Source: Streptomyces sp. NRRL B-1140 (GTDB lineage: Bacteria > Actinomycetota > Actinomycetes > Streptomycetales > Streptomycetaceae). From it: DNA of 64,000 nucleotides. Shown piece by piece: positions 7,687 through 16,274 of the stretch; within the stretch, counting starts at the first letter, position 1; each line of letters begins with the position of its first letter. A program made the translations under genes and the position numbers. The DNA lies in assembly GCF_001280065.1 (NCBI RefSeq), contig NZ_LGEA01000094.1, forward strand, positions 86,603 through 150,602. Reading direction: 5' to 3'. Below the pieces are notes generated by a model. That model did not search any database and was not told the origin of the DNA. It saw nothing but the letters and a program-made list of their open reading frames with translations.

Positions 7687-8525
7687 ATCGCCTTCCCCGG
7701 CTCGGTGATGCGGTCGAGCTGCTCGCGGAACAGCGCCGCGGCCCCCTTGGTGTCGAGTGGCTTCGCACCGTCCGCGACGGTGGTGACCAGGACGTTCCCG
7801 ACGTGCGCGAAGCAGAGCATCGTCTCCAGCTCCTCGTCGTCGTCCTTCGGCGGCAGGAAGCAGGAGGCGTCCTTGTGGCCCTTGATCTTCGGGCCCGGAC
7901 GGTAGACGTCCAACGAGTCGAGGAACGCGCTGCCCATCCGCGAGGCCTCCCGGACGGCGTCCCGGTTCTCCATCCCGGAGAGCTGGACGCGCACGGCGAC
8001 GGCCCCGTCGGTGAAGCCGTCGGAGAGCTGGGTCGTACTGAGGTAGCTGCGCATGGCGACGCCGGTGATGCGCTGCCGGTCGACGGCCTTCTCCAGTCGC
8101 TTGCGCTGAGTGCGCGGCAGGCCGCTCAGCGCCTCCTTGCGCAAGGCCGTGGCCTCCTGCCCGCTCAGCGCGGTGTCCGGACCGTACGCGCCGAGATCGG
8201 GGCCCGGCCCCCAGCCGTCGGTCCCGTACGGCACGAGCATGCCGGCGAGCCCCGAGGGGGCGGCCTTCTTCTCCGTCTCCGGCTCGCTCCTGGCCTCGGG
8301 GGAGGCCCAGACCGGTGCGCCCGCGTCCCGGTCGGCGCCGTTCACGGCCACGACGGTGTACCCCACGCCACCGACGACCGCGACCGCCAGCAGCGCGGAG
8401 GCGGCGGCAGCGGCGGCCCGGGCACGGCGCGCGGGCTTCTCGGGGACCCGGGGGACGGGCTGGGACACGGTCCCCGCCTCCACCGGCTCGACCGGCTCGA
8501 CCGGCTCCACGTGGTTGTCACTCAC
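7683..8525 (-). CDS. Membrane-anchored hypothetical protein (second of coupled trio)
   Basis: 280 aa with a Val/Glu/Pro-repeat N-terminus (VEPVEPVEPVE), a transmembrane helix (ASALLAVAVVGGVGYTVVAV) and an extracytoplasmic domain containing two Cys (DASCFLPP and METMLCFAH-like region) that could form a disulfide. It starts with a GTG overlapping the upstream stop (GTGA) and ends overlapping the downstream start (ATGA), so translation is coupled on both sides. Same layout as its neighbours but less similar in sequence. Function unknown. Confidence 0.82.
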   Translation of the reverse strand: MSDNHVEPVEPVEPVEAGTVSQPVPRVPEKPARRARAAAAAASALLAVAVVGGVGYTVVAVNGADRDAGAPVWASPEARSEPETEKKAAPSGLAGMLVPYGTDGWGPGPDLGAYGPDTALSGQEATALRKEALSGLPRTQRKRLEKAVDRQRITGVAMRSYLSTTQLSDGFTDGAVAVRVQLSGMENRDAVREASRMGSAFLDSLDVYRPGPKIKGHKDASCFLPPKDDDEELETMLCFAHVGNVLVTTVADGAKPLDTKGAAALFREQLDRITEPGKAI

Positions 8526-9271
8526 AGCCGCTCCATCTGCCGCTCGGCCAGGTCCATGATCTTCGCCTTGGAGATCGGCTTGGTGTCCGTGATCCACATC
8601 TCCAGGCCGATGTCGCCGCGCCAGGCGTGTGCCTCGGCGGTGTACACGGGCAGGTAACCGGGCTTGGTCTCGGGTCGCGTATGGACGTAGACACGCCCGT
8701 TTCCGGAACCGGGGATCGCCCAGCTGTCGGTGCCTCCCTCGTCCTCGACCCAGTACTGGGTGTTCTCCACGTTCTCGGCGGCGGCGAGCGTCTCCTCCTG
8801 CCGGAACTGCACCAGGCGGATCTCCACCTCGTGGGTGCGGCCGACCAGCCAGCCGGTGACGGCCGCGCGCCGGAACTCGTCGCCGACGATCTCGCCGAAC
8901 ATCTCGCCCGGCTTTTCGTAGAAGGACGTGTAGGCCGCCAGGTCCAGCCAACCGTCCCGACCCATCAGGCGGGTGGCGTCCCGCGCCCCGCGCGGCTTCT
9001 CCAGCAACAGCTTGCGCAGGTCGCCGTCGGTCTTCACCCGCCGGTCCCGCGCGGCCGACAGCGGCTCGGGCCCCTCTCCCTTCGCCTGCGCGACCACCGG
9101 CTGCGCGAGAGAGGGCAGCTTCGTGGGCGCGCGGTGCACCTGTACGAGGTAGCCGGCGCAACCGCCGGCGATCAGCCCCAGTACGGCGGCGCCACCGATC
9201 AGCACGGCCGTACGCCGCCGCCGACGCGGCCCGGGCCGGGGCGCGGCGGCCTCTGCTTCCTCTGCTTCCAA
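8522..9271 (-). CDS. Membrane-anchored hypothetical protein (first of coupled trio)
   Basis: About 249 aa with an acidic start, an Arg-rich stretch (PRPGPRRRRR), one transmembrane helix (TAVLIGGAAVLGLIAGGCAGYL) and an extracytoplasmic domain. DLRKLLLEKPRGARD and GRDGWLDL match the third gene of the trio. I chose the TTG at 9271 because a GGGGGGA lies just upstream; a GTG at 9286 is in frame but has no ribosome site. Transcription is divergent from the DsrE-like gene. Function unknown. Confidence 0.78.
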   Translation of the reverse strand: MEAEEAEAAAPRPGPRRRRRTAVLIGGAAVLGLIAGGCAGYLVQVHRAPTKLPSLAQPVVAQAKGEGPEPLSAARDRRVKTDGDLRKLLLEKPRGARDATRLMGRDGWLDLAAYTSFYEKPGEMFGEIVGDEFRRAAVTGWLVGRTHEVEIRLVQFRQEETLAAAENVENTQYWVEDEGGTDSWAIPGSGNGRVYVHTRPETKPGYLPVYTAEAHAWRGDIGLEMWITDTKPISKAKIMDLAERQMERL

Positions 9272-9377
9272 GACGTCCCCCCACACACAGAACGCAAGTC
9301 GCGCATTCCGTATGCGCGCGCACAGGAGACCCTCGGTCGATGGCCACGGTTGCACGGGAGTTGATTACGATTCGGCC

Positions 9378-9740
9378 ATGGCGAAGAAGCTGGTGATCAA
9401 GGTGACGGCCGGGGCCGACGCACCCGAGCGGTGCTCTCAGGCGTTCACGGTGGCGGCGGTGGCCGTCGCCAGCGGCGTCGACGTCTCCCTGTGGCTGACC
9501 GGCGAGTCCGCCTGGTTCGCCCTGCCCGGCCGGGCCGCCGAGTTCGAGCTGCCGCACGCGGCTCCCCTGCCGGACCTGCTGGACTCCCTCCTCGCGGGCG
9601 GCCGCGTCACCCTGTGCACGCAGTGCGCGGCCCGCCGCGACATCTCCGAGCAGGACGTCATCAAGGGCGTGCGGATCGCGGGCGCGCAGGTCTTCGTCCA
9701 GGAGGCCCTGGCGGACGGGACCCAGGCGCTCGTCTACTGA
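9378..9740 (+). CDS. DsrE/DsrF-like family protein
   Basis: 120-aa cytoplasmic protein with the DsrE fold pattern: a first beta-strand (KKLVIKVTAGADAPERC), a helix-rich middle and a Cys pair (TLCTQCAARR) where sulfur-relay members keep their active cysteine. The ATG at 9378 gives the typical N-terminus MAKKLVIKV. The 3' end overlaps the convergent VOC gene by 7 bases. The sulfur-transfer role is a family possibility, and the rhodanese gene 1.1 kb away makes it attractive but unproven. Confidence 0.78.
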   Translation: MAKKLVIKVTAGADAPERCSQAFTVAAVAVASGVDVSLWLTGESAWFALPGRAAEFELPHAAPLPDLLDSLLAGGRVTLCTQCAARRDISEQDVIKGVRIAGAQVFVQEALADGTQALVY

Positions 9741-10117
9741 GACTGCTTGGCGTCCGTGTACAGGCAGAACGGATGCCCGGCCGGGTCCAGCAGCACCCGG
9801 ACGTCGTCCTGCGGCTGGAACGCGGCGAGCCGGGCCCCGGCGGCGACGGCCCGCGCGGTCTCCCCCTCCAGGTCGTCGACCTCGAGGTCGAGGTGGATCA
9901 TCATCTGCTGCCGGCCGGGGCCGCTCGGCCAGACGGGCGGGGCGTACGCGGGTTCGGTCTGGAAGGACAGTCCCGTGCCACCGTCGGGCGGCCGGATGTG
10001 CACCCAGTCCGGGCCGTCCTCGCCCGGCCGTACGGCCCAGCCGGGCAGCAGCCGCAGATAGAAGTCCGCCAGTTCGCGGGCGTCCGGTGCGTCCAGAGTC
10101 GCCGCCGCCAAGCGCAT
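9734..10117 (-). CDS. VOC-superfamily (glyoxalase/bleomycin-resistance fold) protein
   Basis: 127 aa, a single module of two beta-alpha-beta-beta-beta units as in the vicinal-oxygen-chelate superfamily. Diagnostic segments are LADFYLRLLPGW, MIHLDLEVDDL (metal-ligand His position) and LLDPAGHPFCLY at the C-terminus. GGAGGG lies just before the ATG at 10117. The substrate cannot be predicted. Confidence 0.85.
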   Translation of the reverse strand: MRLAAATLDAPDARELADFYLRLLPGWAVRPGEDGPDWVHIRPPDGGTGLSFQTEPAYAPPVWPSGPGRQQMMIHLDLEVDDLEGETARAVAAGARLAAFQPQDDVRVLLDPAGHPFCLYTDAKQSQ

Positions 10118-10136
10118 GGCCCTCCCCCCGGCCGGT

Positions 10137-10397
10137 TCAGGACCGGCGCTTCTTGCCGTCCAGCTCGTCCCACCACTCGTCGGACTGGGGATCCCCGGAG
10201 GGGTCGTCCCACCACCGGTCCTCCGGACCCCGCCGGTTCGCGACCATGGCCGCCACGGGCGGGATGACCATGGCGACCACGCACATCCCGACGGCGACGG
10301 GGACGGACCACAGCCGCACGACACCCCAGGCCAGCACGAAGAGGCCGATGCACAGGCCCATCATCGCGAAGTACGTGTGACGCCGGCGTGCGTACAT
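10137..10397 (-). CDS. DUF3099-type small membrane protein
   Basis: 86 aa beginning MYARRRHTYF, with two hydrophobic helices (MMGLCIGLFVLAWGVV and VPVAVGMCVVAMVIPPV) and an acidic, Trp-rich C-terminal tail (DRWWDDPSGDPQSDEWWDEL). This matches the actinobacterial DUF3099 pattern. It ends 19 bases upstream of the VOC gene and is likely co-transcribed with it. Function unknown. Confidence 0.78.
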   Translation of the reverse strand: MYARRRHTYFAMMGLCIGLFVLAWGVVRLWSVPVAVGMCVVAMVIPPVAAMVANRRGPEDRWWDDPSGDPQSDEWWDELDGKKRRS

Positions 10398-10426
10398 GTC
10401 TCCAGCGTAGGCCGGGGCACGCCGAA

Positions 10427-10465
10427 GGGCCGCACCCCAGGCGTCCAACCCGGGGGGTGCGGCCC
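10427..10465 (-). terminator. Hairpin terminator after the sulfur operon
   Basis: Perfect 12-bp stem (arms 10427-10438 and 10454-10465) located 18 bases beyond the DUF1416 stop codon, separating that operon from the DUF3099 gene downstream. Confidence 0.7.
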
Positions 10466-10483
10466 CTCCTGGCACTCTCGCCG

Positions 10484-10771
10484 TCAGACGGCGATCGCGA
10501 CCTCCGCCAGGCCGCCCTGCTGGGCGACGACCGTGCGGTCGGCGGTGGCGCCGGGCACGAGGGCACGGACGGTCCAGGTGCCCTCGGCCGCGTAGAAGCG
10601 GAACTGTCCGGTCGCCGAGGTCGGCACCTCGGCCGTGAACTCGCCGGTCGAGTCCAGCAGACGGACGTAGCCCACCACGGGCTCGCCGTCCTTGGTCACC
10701 TGACCCTGGATGGTGGTCTCACCGGGCTTGATCGTCGAGGCGTCGGGGCCGCCGGCCTTCGCACCGCACAT
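10484..10771 (-). CDS. sseC: DUF1416 protein (SseC-like) linked to sulfurtransferase
   Basis: 95-aa protein starting MCGAKAGGPDAS and predicted as an all-beta, carboxypeptidase-regulatory-like domain. It lies 39 bases downstream of the thiosulfate sulfurtransferase gene. The same pair (cysA2/sseC) occurs in mycobacteria, which supports a shared sulfur-metabolism role. The N-terminal MCG is conserved as I recall. The biochemical role is not established. Confidence 0.78.
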   Translation of the reverse strand: MCGAKAGGPDASTIKPGETTIQGQVTKDGEPVVGYVRLLDSTGEFTAEVPTSATGQFRFYAAEGTWTVRALVPGATADRTVVAQQGGLAEVAIAV

Positions 10772-10810
10772 GTCGTACTCCTGAAGTCTGGAAAGGTCGG
10801 TGGGGGTTGG

Positions 10811-11656
10811 TTACTTGTTGGCGCCGAGCTCGATCGGCACGCCCACGAGGGAGCCGTACTCGGTCCAGGAGCCGTCGTAGTTCTTGACGTTCTCCACACC
10901 GAGGAGCTCGTGCAGCACGAACCAGGTCAGCGCGGAGCGCTCACCGATGCGGCAGTAGGCGATGGTGTCCTTGGCCAGGTCGACCTGCTCCTCGGCGTAG
11001 AGCTCCTTGAGCTCCTCGTCCGACTTGAAGGTGCCGTCGTCGTTGGCGTTCTTGGACCACGGGATGTTGCGGGCGCTCGGCACGTGGCCGGGGCGCTGCG
11101 ACTGCTCCTGCGGCAGGTGGGCCGGGGCGAGCAGCTTGCCGGAGAACTCGTCGGGCGAACGCACGTCGACGAGGTTCTGCGAACCGATGGCGGCCACGAC
11201 GTCGTCGCGGAAGGCACGGATGGAGGTGTCCTGGGCCTTGGCCTTGTAGTCCGTCTTCGGACGCTCCGGCACCTCGTCGCCGGCGACGAGCTCGCGGGCG
11301 TCGAGCTCCCACTTCTTGCGGCCGCCGTCGAGGAGCTTGACGCTGTCGTGGCCGTACAGCTTGAAGTACCAGTAGGCGTAGGAGGCGAACCAGTTGTTGT
11401 TGCCGCCGTAGAGGACCACGGTGTGGTCGTTGCCGATGCCCTTGTCGGACAGGAGCTTCTCGAAGCCCTCCTGGTCGACGAAGTCGCGGCGGACCGGGTC
11501 CTGCAGGTCCTGCGTCCAGTCGATCCGGATGGCGTTGCGGATGTGGTTCTTCTCGTAGGCGGACGTGTCCTCGTCCACCTCGACGATGGCGATGGTCGGG
11601 TCGTCCAGGTGCTCCTGGAGCCAGTCGGCGTCAACCAGGACGTCGTTGCGGCTCAT
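10811..11656 (-). CDS. cysA: Thiosulfate sulfurtransferase (rhodanese)
   Basis: Transfers sulfane sulfur from thiosulfate to an acceptor such as cyanide or a protein thiol. 281 aa with two tandem rhodanese domains; the C-terminal one has the active loop CRIGERS (Cys at about residue 234) and the first is inactive, the usual arrangement. LLDGGRKKW and AYWYFKLYGH are family landmarks. Actinobacterial members are often called cysA, not to be confused with the sulfate-permease ATPase. A Cys-containing leader peptide lies upstream (11794-11874), suggesting sulfur-responsive expression. Confidence 0.93.
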   Translation of the reverse strand: MSRNDVLVDADWLQEHLDDPTIAIVEVDEDTSAYEKNHIRNAIRIDWTQDLQDPVRRDFVDQEGFEKLLSDKGIGNDHTVVLYGGNNNWFASYAYWYFKLYGHDSVKLLDGGRKKWELDARELVAGDEVPERPKTDYKAKAQDTSIRAFRDDVVAAIGSQNLVDVRSPDEFSGKLLAPAHLPQEQSQRPGHVPSARNIPWSKNANDDGTFKSDEELKELYAEEQVDLAKDTIAYCRIGERSALTWFVLHELLGVENVKNYDGSWTEYGSLVGVPIELGANK

Positions 11657-11793
11657 GCTTCTTCTCCTCCGGGGCAGTTACGGCGGGGCGTGCGAGGTCT
11701 GCAGGGCGCGCCCTTGAGACAGGGCGGCGCACGGGTGCCCGTGATGCGGGGCTGCGGGGATGCGCGCGCCGGCGCGACTGCCGACGCGATCGC

Positions 11794-11874
11794 TCAGAAG
11801 GTGCGACAGAGCATGGCGGCGACGCGGCACAGGTCTACTGCCCGCCGCTTCGTGAGGTCCGCCTGTCGCTTCAT
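11794..11874 (-). CDS. Putative Cys-containing leader peptide upstream of sulfurtransferase
   Basis: A 26-codon ATG ORF on the same strand, ending 137 bases before the sulfurtransferase start. The C-terminal half VDLCRVAAMLCRTF has two Cys codons in a motif (VDL-x-RV-x3-LCR) that I recognise from short actinobacterial leader peptides found before sulfur genes. In mycobacteria such ORFs mediate cysteine-responsive attenuation. The upstream ribosome site is weak (GACGG). The position and the two Cys codons support a regulatory rather than structural role; the mechanism here is inferred. Confidence 0.7.
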   Translation of the reverse strand: MKRQADLTKRRAVDLCRVAAMLCRTF

Positions 11875-12077
11875 ACCGTCGATCGTAGGGACGGTCGGGC
11901 GGGCGTGTCACCGGTGTGTCGCATGCTGAGATGAGATGGTCCGCGATGTGGGATCCGAGAGGGGTGCGGGGCCTCGGGGGAGGCGCGGTGCCCCGATGTA
12001 CCGGCCGTCACCGCTGAGCTGCGGACGCCGCCGTCTCGCCCACCGGACACCCCTGGCAGGCCGCCCTGCGCCTGTCC

Positions 12078-12815
12078 TTACCCGGCCAGCCGGACGCCGG
12101 AACCCTTCACCGTGATCTCGACGCCGTCCGGGGCGGCCTGGACGGTGTCCACCTTGATGCCGCCGGGCAGGCCGTCGATCTTCTGCTGGAAGTCGGTGAT
12201 GGCCCGCACCCGGTTCTCGGCGAGGTCGACACCGCCGAAGCTGGGCAGGCCGTCGGCGTGCACGCGGACGGTGCCGTCCTCCACCTTCACCGAGCTGAGC
12301 ACGGAGACCGGCTTCGGGAGCTTGGTGCCCAGCACCGTGGCCTCGACGGTGACCTTGATCTTGCCGTTGCCGCCGTCGGAGAGACCGATGACGGAGGCGG
12401 TGACACCCGGGGCGACCTGCGTGGGCTCGGACTTCGCCGTCTTCAGCAATTCGTCGTAGGCGATGGTCGCGGTGCCGGTGGCGCTGGTGGCGGTGGCGGA
12501 GCTGTAGTCGCCGGAGAACTCGACGCCCTTCATGTCGGCCTGCAGGTCGTCGATACGGATCTTCCGGCCCTCGTTGCCCGTGGCGGCCTCGTAGTCCTTG
12601 ATGCCGACCTCGACGTCGTCCAGGGAGCCGCCGGCGACCTGGGTGAGGAACGGGAAGCCCTTGATCGACACGTCCGGGGTCGCCGACAGGTTCTCCGAGG
12701 TCTTCAGCCGGTCGGCGGCCTCGTCCTCGGCGAAGTTGACCGCGACGCGGTCGGCGATCACGAAGAGACCGCCCAGGATCACGACGAAGATCAGCAGTAT
12801 TCGCAGTGCGCGCAT
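12078..12815 (-). CDS. DUF2993 (LmeA-like) lipid-binding domain protein
   Basis: 245-aa exported or membrane-anchored protein. The N-terminal helix LRILLIFVVILGGLFVIAD is an uncleaved signal anchor or signal peptide. The rest is the DUF2993 domain with the family marker DVSIKGFPFLTQV and a C-terminal PDGVEITVKGSGVRL. The mycobacterial relative LmeA binds phospholipids and helps lipomannan elongation. A second DUF2993 protein is at 24477-25688. It is preceded by a 140-base gap with a terminator. Confidence 0.82.
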   Translation of the reverse strand: MRALRILLIFVVILGGLFVIADRVAVNFAEDEAADRLKTSENLSATPDVSIKGFPFLTQVAGGSLDDVEVGIKDYEAATGNEGRKIRIDDLQADMKGVEFSGDYSSATATSATGTATIAYDELLKTAKSEPTQVAPGVTASVIGLSDGGNGKIKVTVEATVLGTKLPKPVSVLSSVKVEDGTVRVHADGLPSFGGVDLAENRVRAITDFQQKIDGLPGGIKVDTVQAAPDGVEITVKGSGVRLAG

Positions 12816-12928
12816 GCGTGGTGTCCCCCACCGGTCCGGTGTTTCGACGACCCGGTGGCCGTCCCTTGCGCGAGGGTAACGCCGAGCGGAAGGGGAATCG
12901 GAGAATTGTTGATCATCTGTGACAGACC

Positions 12929-12951
12929 GGAGGCCCGGCGTCCGGGCCTCC
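12929..12951 (-). terminator. Hairpin terminator
   Basis: Perfect 10-bp stem GGAGGCCCGG / CCGGGCCTCC with a CGT loop, immediately after the stop codon of the polytopic membrane protein gene and before the DUF2993 gene. There is no strong T-tract. Confidence 0.7.
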
Positions 12952-12954
12952 GCG

Positions 12955-14043
12955 CTACGCCAGCGCCCGGCCCAGGAGGTAGACGGCCGGGGCCGCCGCC
13001 GCCAGGGGCAGGGCCACGCCCGCCGTGAAGTGGACGAACCGGGACGGGTAGTCGTAGCTCGCGACCCGGTGCCCGATCAGGGCGCAGACCGCGGCACCCG
13101 CGCCGAGCAGGGCACCGGAGGTGCCGACGCCCGTGACCGACCCGGCCGCGATGCCCGCGCCCGCCGCGGCGAGCAGGGACACCACCACCGAAACCGGGGT
13201 CGGCAGCGGCAGGGCACGGGCCGCGACGGCCACCGCCACGGCCACCGCGCCCACGGTCACCGCGTCGGCGGCGGCCGCGAGATACCCGCCGGCCACGATC
13301 GCCAGCGCCGAGGCCGCGACCGTCGCCATCAGGCCGTACATCCGCTCGTCCGGGTCGGCGTGCGAGCGCAGCTGCAGGACCAGCGCCAGCAGCACCCACA
13401 CCCCGAGCGTGCCGAGGATCGCCGCCGGGGAGCCGTCCGAGACCAGCAGGGCGGCGTCGGCGGCCAGCGCGCCCGCGAAGCCCAGGGCGATGCCCTGCCG
13501 GGCGGGCCACATCCCGTTCAGCCGGAACCAGCCCGCCGCCGTGACCGCCTGGAGGACGATCAGCGGCACGAGCAGCGCGTACGTCCCGAGCGCCGCGGCA
13601 CCGGCCAGCAGCAGCCCGAGCAGCGCCGTCAGCGCGGCCGGCTGCATCCCGGGCTCGATGATCGGGGAGCGCCCTTCCGCCCGGGCCCGCTGGGCGTCCG
13701 TGACGCGCGTGTTCCCGCCGACGGTGGCGGGGCCGTAGCCGGAGCCGTCGGCGGCCCCGGCCGGGTCCGCCGGTCCCTGGGGCCGGGGGTTCCGGCGCGG
13801 CGGGGGCGACTGGGGCGTCAGGATCGCCGTCTCCGGGTCCGGCGCCTGCGCGGACACCGCCTGGTGGTTCTGCGTCTCCCAGGTCTGCCCCTGCCACTGC
13901 TGTGTGTACTGCTGAGCGGCGTGCGGGTCCTCGTACCCCTGGTAGCCCTGTCCGGGCCACGCCTGCGGCGGCTGCTGCCGCCCGTAGGGGTCGTAGCCGT
14001 CGTACGGCTGGTGGGGCTGGTTCGGCTGGTCGGTCATCGTCAT
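12955..14043 (-). CDS. Polytopic membrane protein with Gln/Pro/Tyr-rich cytoplasmic N-terminus
   Basis: 362 aa. The first about 130 residues are low complexity, with YGRQQPPQAWPGQGYQGYE-like repeats and no hydrophobic stretch. The remainder holds about nine hydrophobic helices rich in Ala, Gly and Val. Its ATG overlaps the MoaD-like stop (ATGA), so the two are translationally coupled. The product is not recognised as a transporter; no catalytic motif is visible. Confidence 0.8.
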   Translation of the reverse strand: MTMTDQPNQPHQPYDGYDPYGRQQPPQAWPGQGYQGYEDPHAAQQYTQQWQGQTWETQNHQAVSAQAPDPETAILTPQSPPPRRNPRPQGPADPAGAADGSGYGPATVGGNTRVTDAQRARAEGRSPIIEPGMQPAALTALLGLLLAGAAALGTYALLVPLIVLQAVTAAGWFRLNGMWPARQGIALGFAGALAADAALLVSDGSPAAILGTLGVWVLLALVLQLRSHADPDERMYGLMATVAASALAIVAGGYLAAAADAVTVGAVAVAVAVAARALPLPTPVSVVVSLLAAAGAGIAAGSVTGVGTSGALLGAGAAVCALIGHRVASYDYPSRFVHFTAGVALPLAAAAPAVYLLGRALA

Positions 14044-14294
14044 CCTCCTGCGAACGGCGGGAGCACCTCGACCGTGCCGCCGTCGGCCAGCCGTACCGTC
14101 TCATGGCCGCGGGTGCCCACGGGGTCACCGTCCACGAGGAACGAGCAACGGCGCAGGACGCGCTCGAGTTCGCCGGGGTGCCGCTCGCGCACCCCGTCGA
14201 GCGCCTCGGCGAGCGTGGCCGCCTCGTACGGCTCCTCGGCCACCCCGGCCGCGGCCTTGGCGGCGGCCCAGTAGCGCACCGTGACCTTTGGCAT
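14040..14294 (-). CDS. MoaD/ThiS-family sulfur-carrier protein
   Basis: 84-aa beta-grasp ubiquitin-like protein ending in the diagnostic Gly-Gly (LPPFAGG), the site of C-terminal adenylation and thiocarboxylation. VTVRYWAAAKAAAG is the MoaD-type first strand and helix. The ATG at 14294 has GAGGAAG at the right distance. The partner could be molybdopterin synthase or another sulfur-transfer pathway; no moaE or thiG is nearby, so the pathway is undecided. Confidence 0.83.
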   Translation of the reverse strand: MPKVTVRYWAAAKAAAGVAEEPYEAATLAEALDGVRERHPGELERVLRRCSFLVDGDPVGTRGHETVRLADGGTVEVLPPFAGG

Positions 14295-14333
14295 CTGCTT
14301 CCTCAATGAATTTCGACGGTGAACCCCGTCAGG

Positions 14334-15185
14334 CTAGCCCGCCCGGGCGACGCCCCACCGCGCGATCCGGGCCAGCAACTCGTCGCCCGCCGCGTGCTCG
14401 GCGTGTCCCATACCCGGCTCCAGCCACAGTTCGCCCTGGTCACCGGCGGCCGCGGCGAGCATCCGCGGATGGTCGACGGGGAAGTAGCCGTCGGCGTCGC
14501 CGTGCACGATCAGCAGCGGGGTCGGGGCGATCCTCGGCACCGCCTCCACCGGGGAGAGGGGCACCGGGTTCCAGTCCCGGTGGTGGATGCGGGTCCGCAA
14601 CCCGTACCGGCCCACGACGCGTCCCTCGGGCCGGGTCACCAGCCAGTGCAGCCGCCGCATGGGCGCGGTGCCCCGGTAGTACCAGCGGGCCGGCGAGCTG
14701 ACCGACACCACCGCGTCGGTCTGCCGGGGGTGCAGCGCCGCGTGCCGGAGCACCACCGAACCGCCCATGGAGAAGCCCACCGTCACCACCCGCGCGTGCC
14801 CGCGCTCGCGGGCCCAGTCCACCGCCGCCGCCAGGTCCAGCACCTCCCGGTCGCCGACCGTGGAGTGCCCGCCGGACATCCCGTGCCCCCGGAAGGAGAA
14901 GGTGACCACGCCCCCGTGCCGGGCGAACGCCCGCGCGATCCGCCGCACGTGCGGGCGGTCCACCGCGCCGGTGAACCCGTGGGCGACGACGAACACCGGG
15001 CGATCGGAAGGAGTCCGGGAGGTGTCGTGCACCGCCGCTCCCGGCTCGTACACCGCCTCGATCGCCACACCGTCGGACGTCCGCAGAAACACCCGCGCCG
15101 ACGTCCGCACAGGCTTTCCCCCGTTCGTCTCGGGATGCGGACGATCGGTGGAACGCGCCACATGACCTGCCGGACCAGAGCTCAT
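14334..15185 (-). CDS. Alpha/beta-hydrolase
   Basis: 283-aa serine hydrolase. The nucleophile elbow GFSMGG, an HG oxyanion segment (VVAHGFTG), a late Asp ([10 protein letters not shown]) and His ([11 protein letters not shown]) make up the expected catalytic triad. Cytoplasmic, with no signal peptide. The ATG at 15185 sits in the glnR upstream region, so the two genes share a divergent promoter zone. Substrate unknown. Confidence 0.87.
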   Translation of the reverse strand: MSSGPAGHVARSTDRPHPETNGGKPVRTSARVFLRTSDGVAIEAVYEPGAAVHDTSRTPSDRPVFVVAHGFTGAVDRPHVRRIARAFARHGGVVTFSFRGHGMSGGHSTVGDREVLDLAAAVDWARERGHARVVTVGFSMGGSVVLRHAALHPRQTDAVVSVSSPARWYYRGTAPMRRLHWLVTRPEGRVVGRYGLRTRIHHRDWNPVPLSPVEAVPRIAPTPLLIVHGDADGYFPVDHPRMLAAAAGDQGELWLEPGMGHAEHAAGDELLARIARWGVARAG

Positions 15186-15206
15186 GTGGGCTATTCTGCT
15201 GGGCAG

Positions 15207-15236
15207 AGGACTCGGGCACCGTAGCCCCCGGGTCCT
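15207..15236 (+). terminator. Terminator-like hairpin in the glnR leader
   Basis: Arms AGGACTCGGG (15207-15216) and CCCGGGTCCT (15227-15236), with one T-G pair and a 10-base loop, followed by TTTTG. It lies 122 bases before the glnR start and 22 bases from the divergent hydrolase start. It looks like an intrinsic terminator on the plus strand, and so a candidate attenuator of glnR. Confidence 0.6.
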
Positions 15237-15357
15237 TTTGTGCTTTCGGAAGCGTTGTATACGAAGCGGGAAACCGCAGGTGTACGGGGCCTTCGGGATC
15301 GCAGAGCGGTGCTGTGCCAACAAACGTCCTCGCAGGGACCGAGGAGGAACCAGACGT

Positions 15358-16146
15358 ATGAGTTCTCTGCTGCTCCTGACCAATGCCCTCCAGCCGTCGA
15401 CGGAGGTGCTCCCCGCCCTCGGCCTGCTCCTGCACAACGTGCGTGTGGCGCCCGCGGAGGGCCCCGCCCTCGTCGACACCCCCGGCGCCGACGTCATCCT
15501 CGTCGACGGCCGCCGTGACCTGCCGCAGGTCCGCAGCCTGTGCCAGCTGCTGCGCTCCACCGGACCGGGCTGTCCGCTCGTCCTGGTCGTCACCGAGGGC
15601 GGCCTCGCCGCCGTCACCGCGGACTGGGGCATCGACGACGTCCTGCTCGACACCGCCGGCCCGGCCGAGGTCGAGGCGCGGCTGCGGCTGGCCATGGGCC
15701 GGCAGCAGATCGTCAGCGACGACTCCCCGATGGAGATCCGCAACGGCGACCTGTCGGTCGACGAGGCGACGTACTCGGCCAAGCTCAAGGGCCGCGTCCT
15801 CGACCTGACCTTCAAGGAGTTCGAGCTCCTGAAGTACCTCGCGCAGCACCCCGGCCGGGTCTTCACCCGCGCCCAGCTGCTCCAGGAGGTCTGGGGCTAC
15901 GACTACTTCGGCGGTACGCGCACGGTCGACGTGCACGTACGGCGGCTGCGCGCCAAGCTCGGCCCCGAGCACGAGTCGCTGATCGGCACCGTGAGGAACG
16001 TCGGTTATCGATTCGTTACGCCGGAGAAGCCGGAGAAGATGGAGCGCGCCGCCGAGGAGGCGAAGGCCAAGGCGGTCACGGCAAAGCCGGACATCGACGA
16101 CAAGTCGACCACCTCGGAAGCCGCCGACGCCCGCGCCAAGGCGTAA
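15358..16146 (+). CDS. glnR: Global nitrogen response regulator GlnR
   Basis: OmpR-type regulator that activates and represses nitrogen-assimilation genes (glnA, amtB, nir, ure) in actinomycetes. 262 aa: an atypical receiver ([19 protein letters not shown]...) lacking most acidic-pocket residues of normal receivers, and a C-terminal winged helix with [20 protein letters not shown] and [16 protein letters not shown]. No cognate kinase is adjacent, as is usual for GlnR. A strong GAGGAGG precedes the ATG. The Lys/Glu-rich tail after about residue 222 is variable in the family. Confidence 0.95.
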   Translation: MSSLLLLTNALQPSTEVLPALGLLLHNVRVAPAEGPALVDTPGADVILVDGRRDLPQVRSLCQLLRSTGPGCPLVLVVTEGGLAAVTADWGIDDVLLDTAGPAEVEARLRLAMGRQQIVSDDSPMEIRNGDLSVDEATYSAKLKGRVLDLTFKEFELLKYLAQHPGRVFTRAQLLQEVWGYDYFGGTRTVDVHVRRLRAKLGPEHESLIGTVRNVGYRFVTPEKPEKMERAAEEAKAKAVTAKPDIDDKSTTSEAADARAKA

Positions 16147-16274
16147 AGAGGCGTCATGCGGCGCCGACCTGGGCATCGCTCCCCGCACGGGGCGCCCCGG
16201 ACACCGGTCGGGATATCGTACGGAACCTCCTTTACGCCCTGCCCGGAGCCGGTATATCCGCGTAGACTCCGCGC

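Noticed and set aside
8488..8514. Short tandem repeat CCGGCTCGA
   Set aside because: Encodes the VEP repeats at the N-terminus of the second trio protein; too short to be an independent repeat element.
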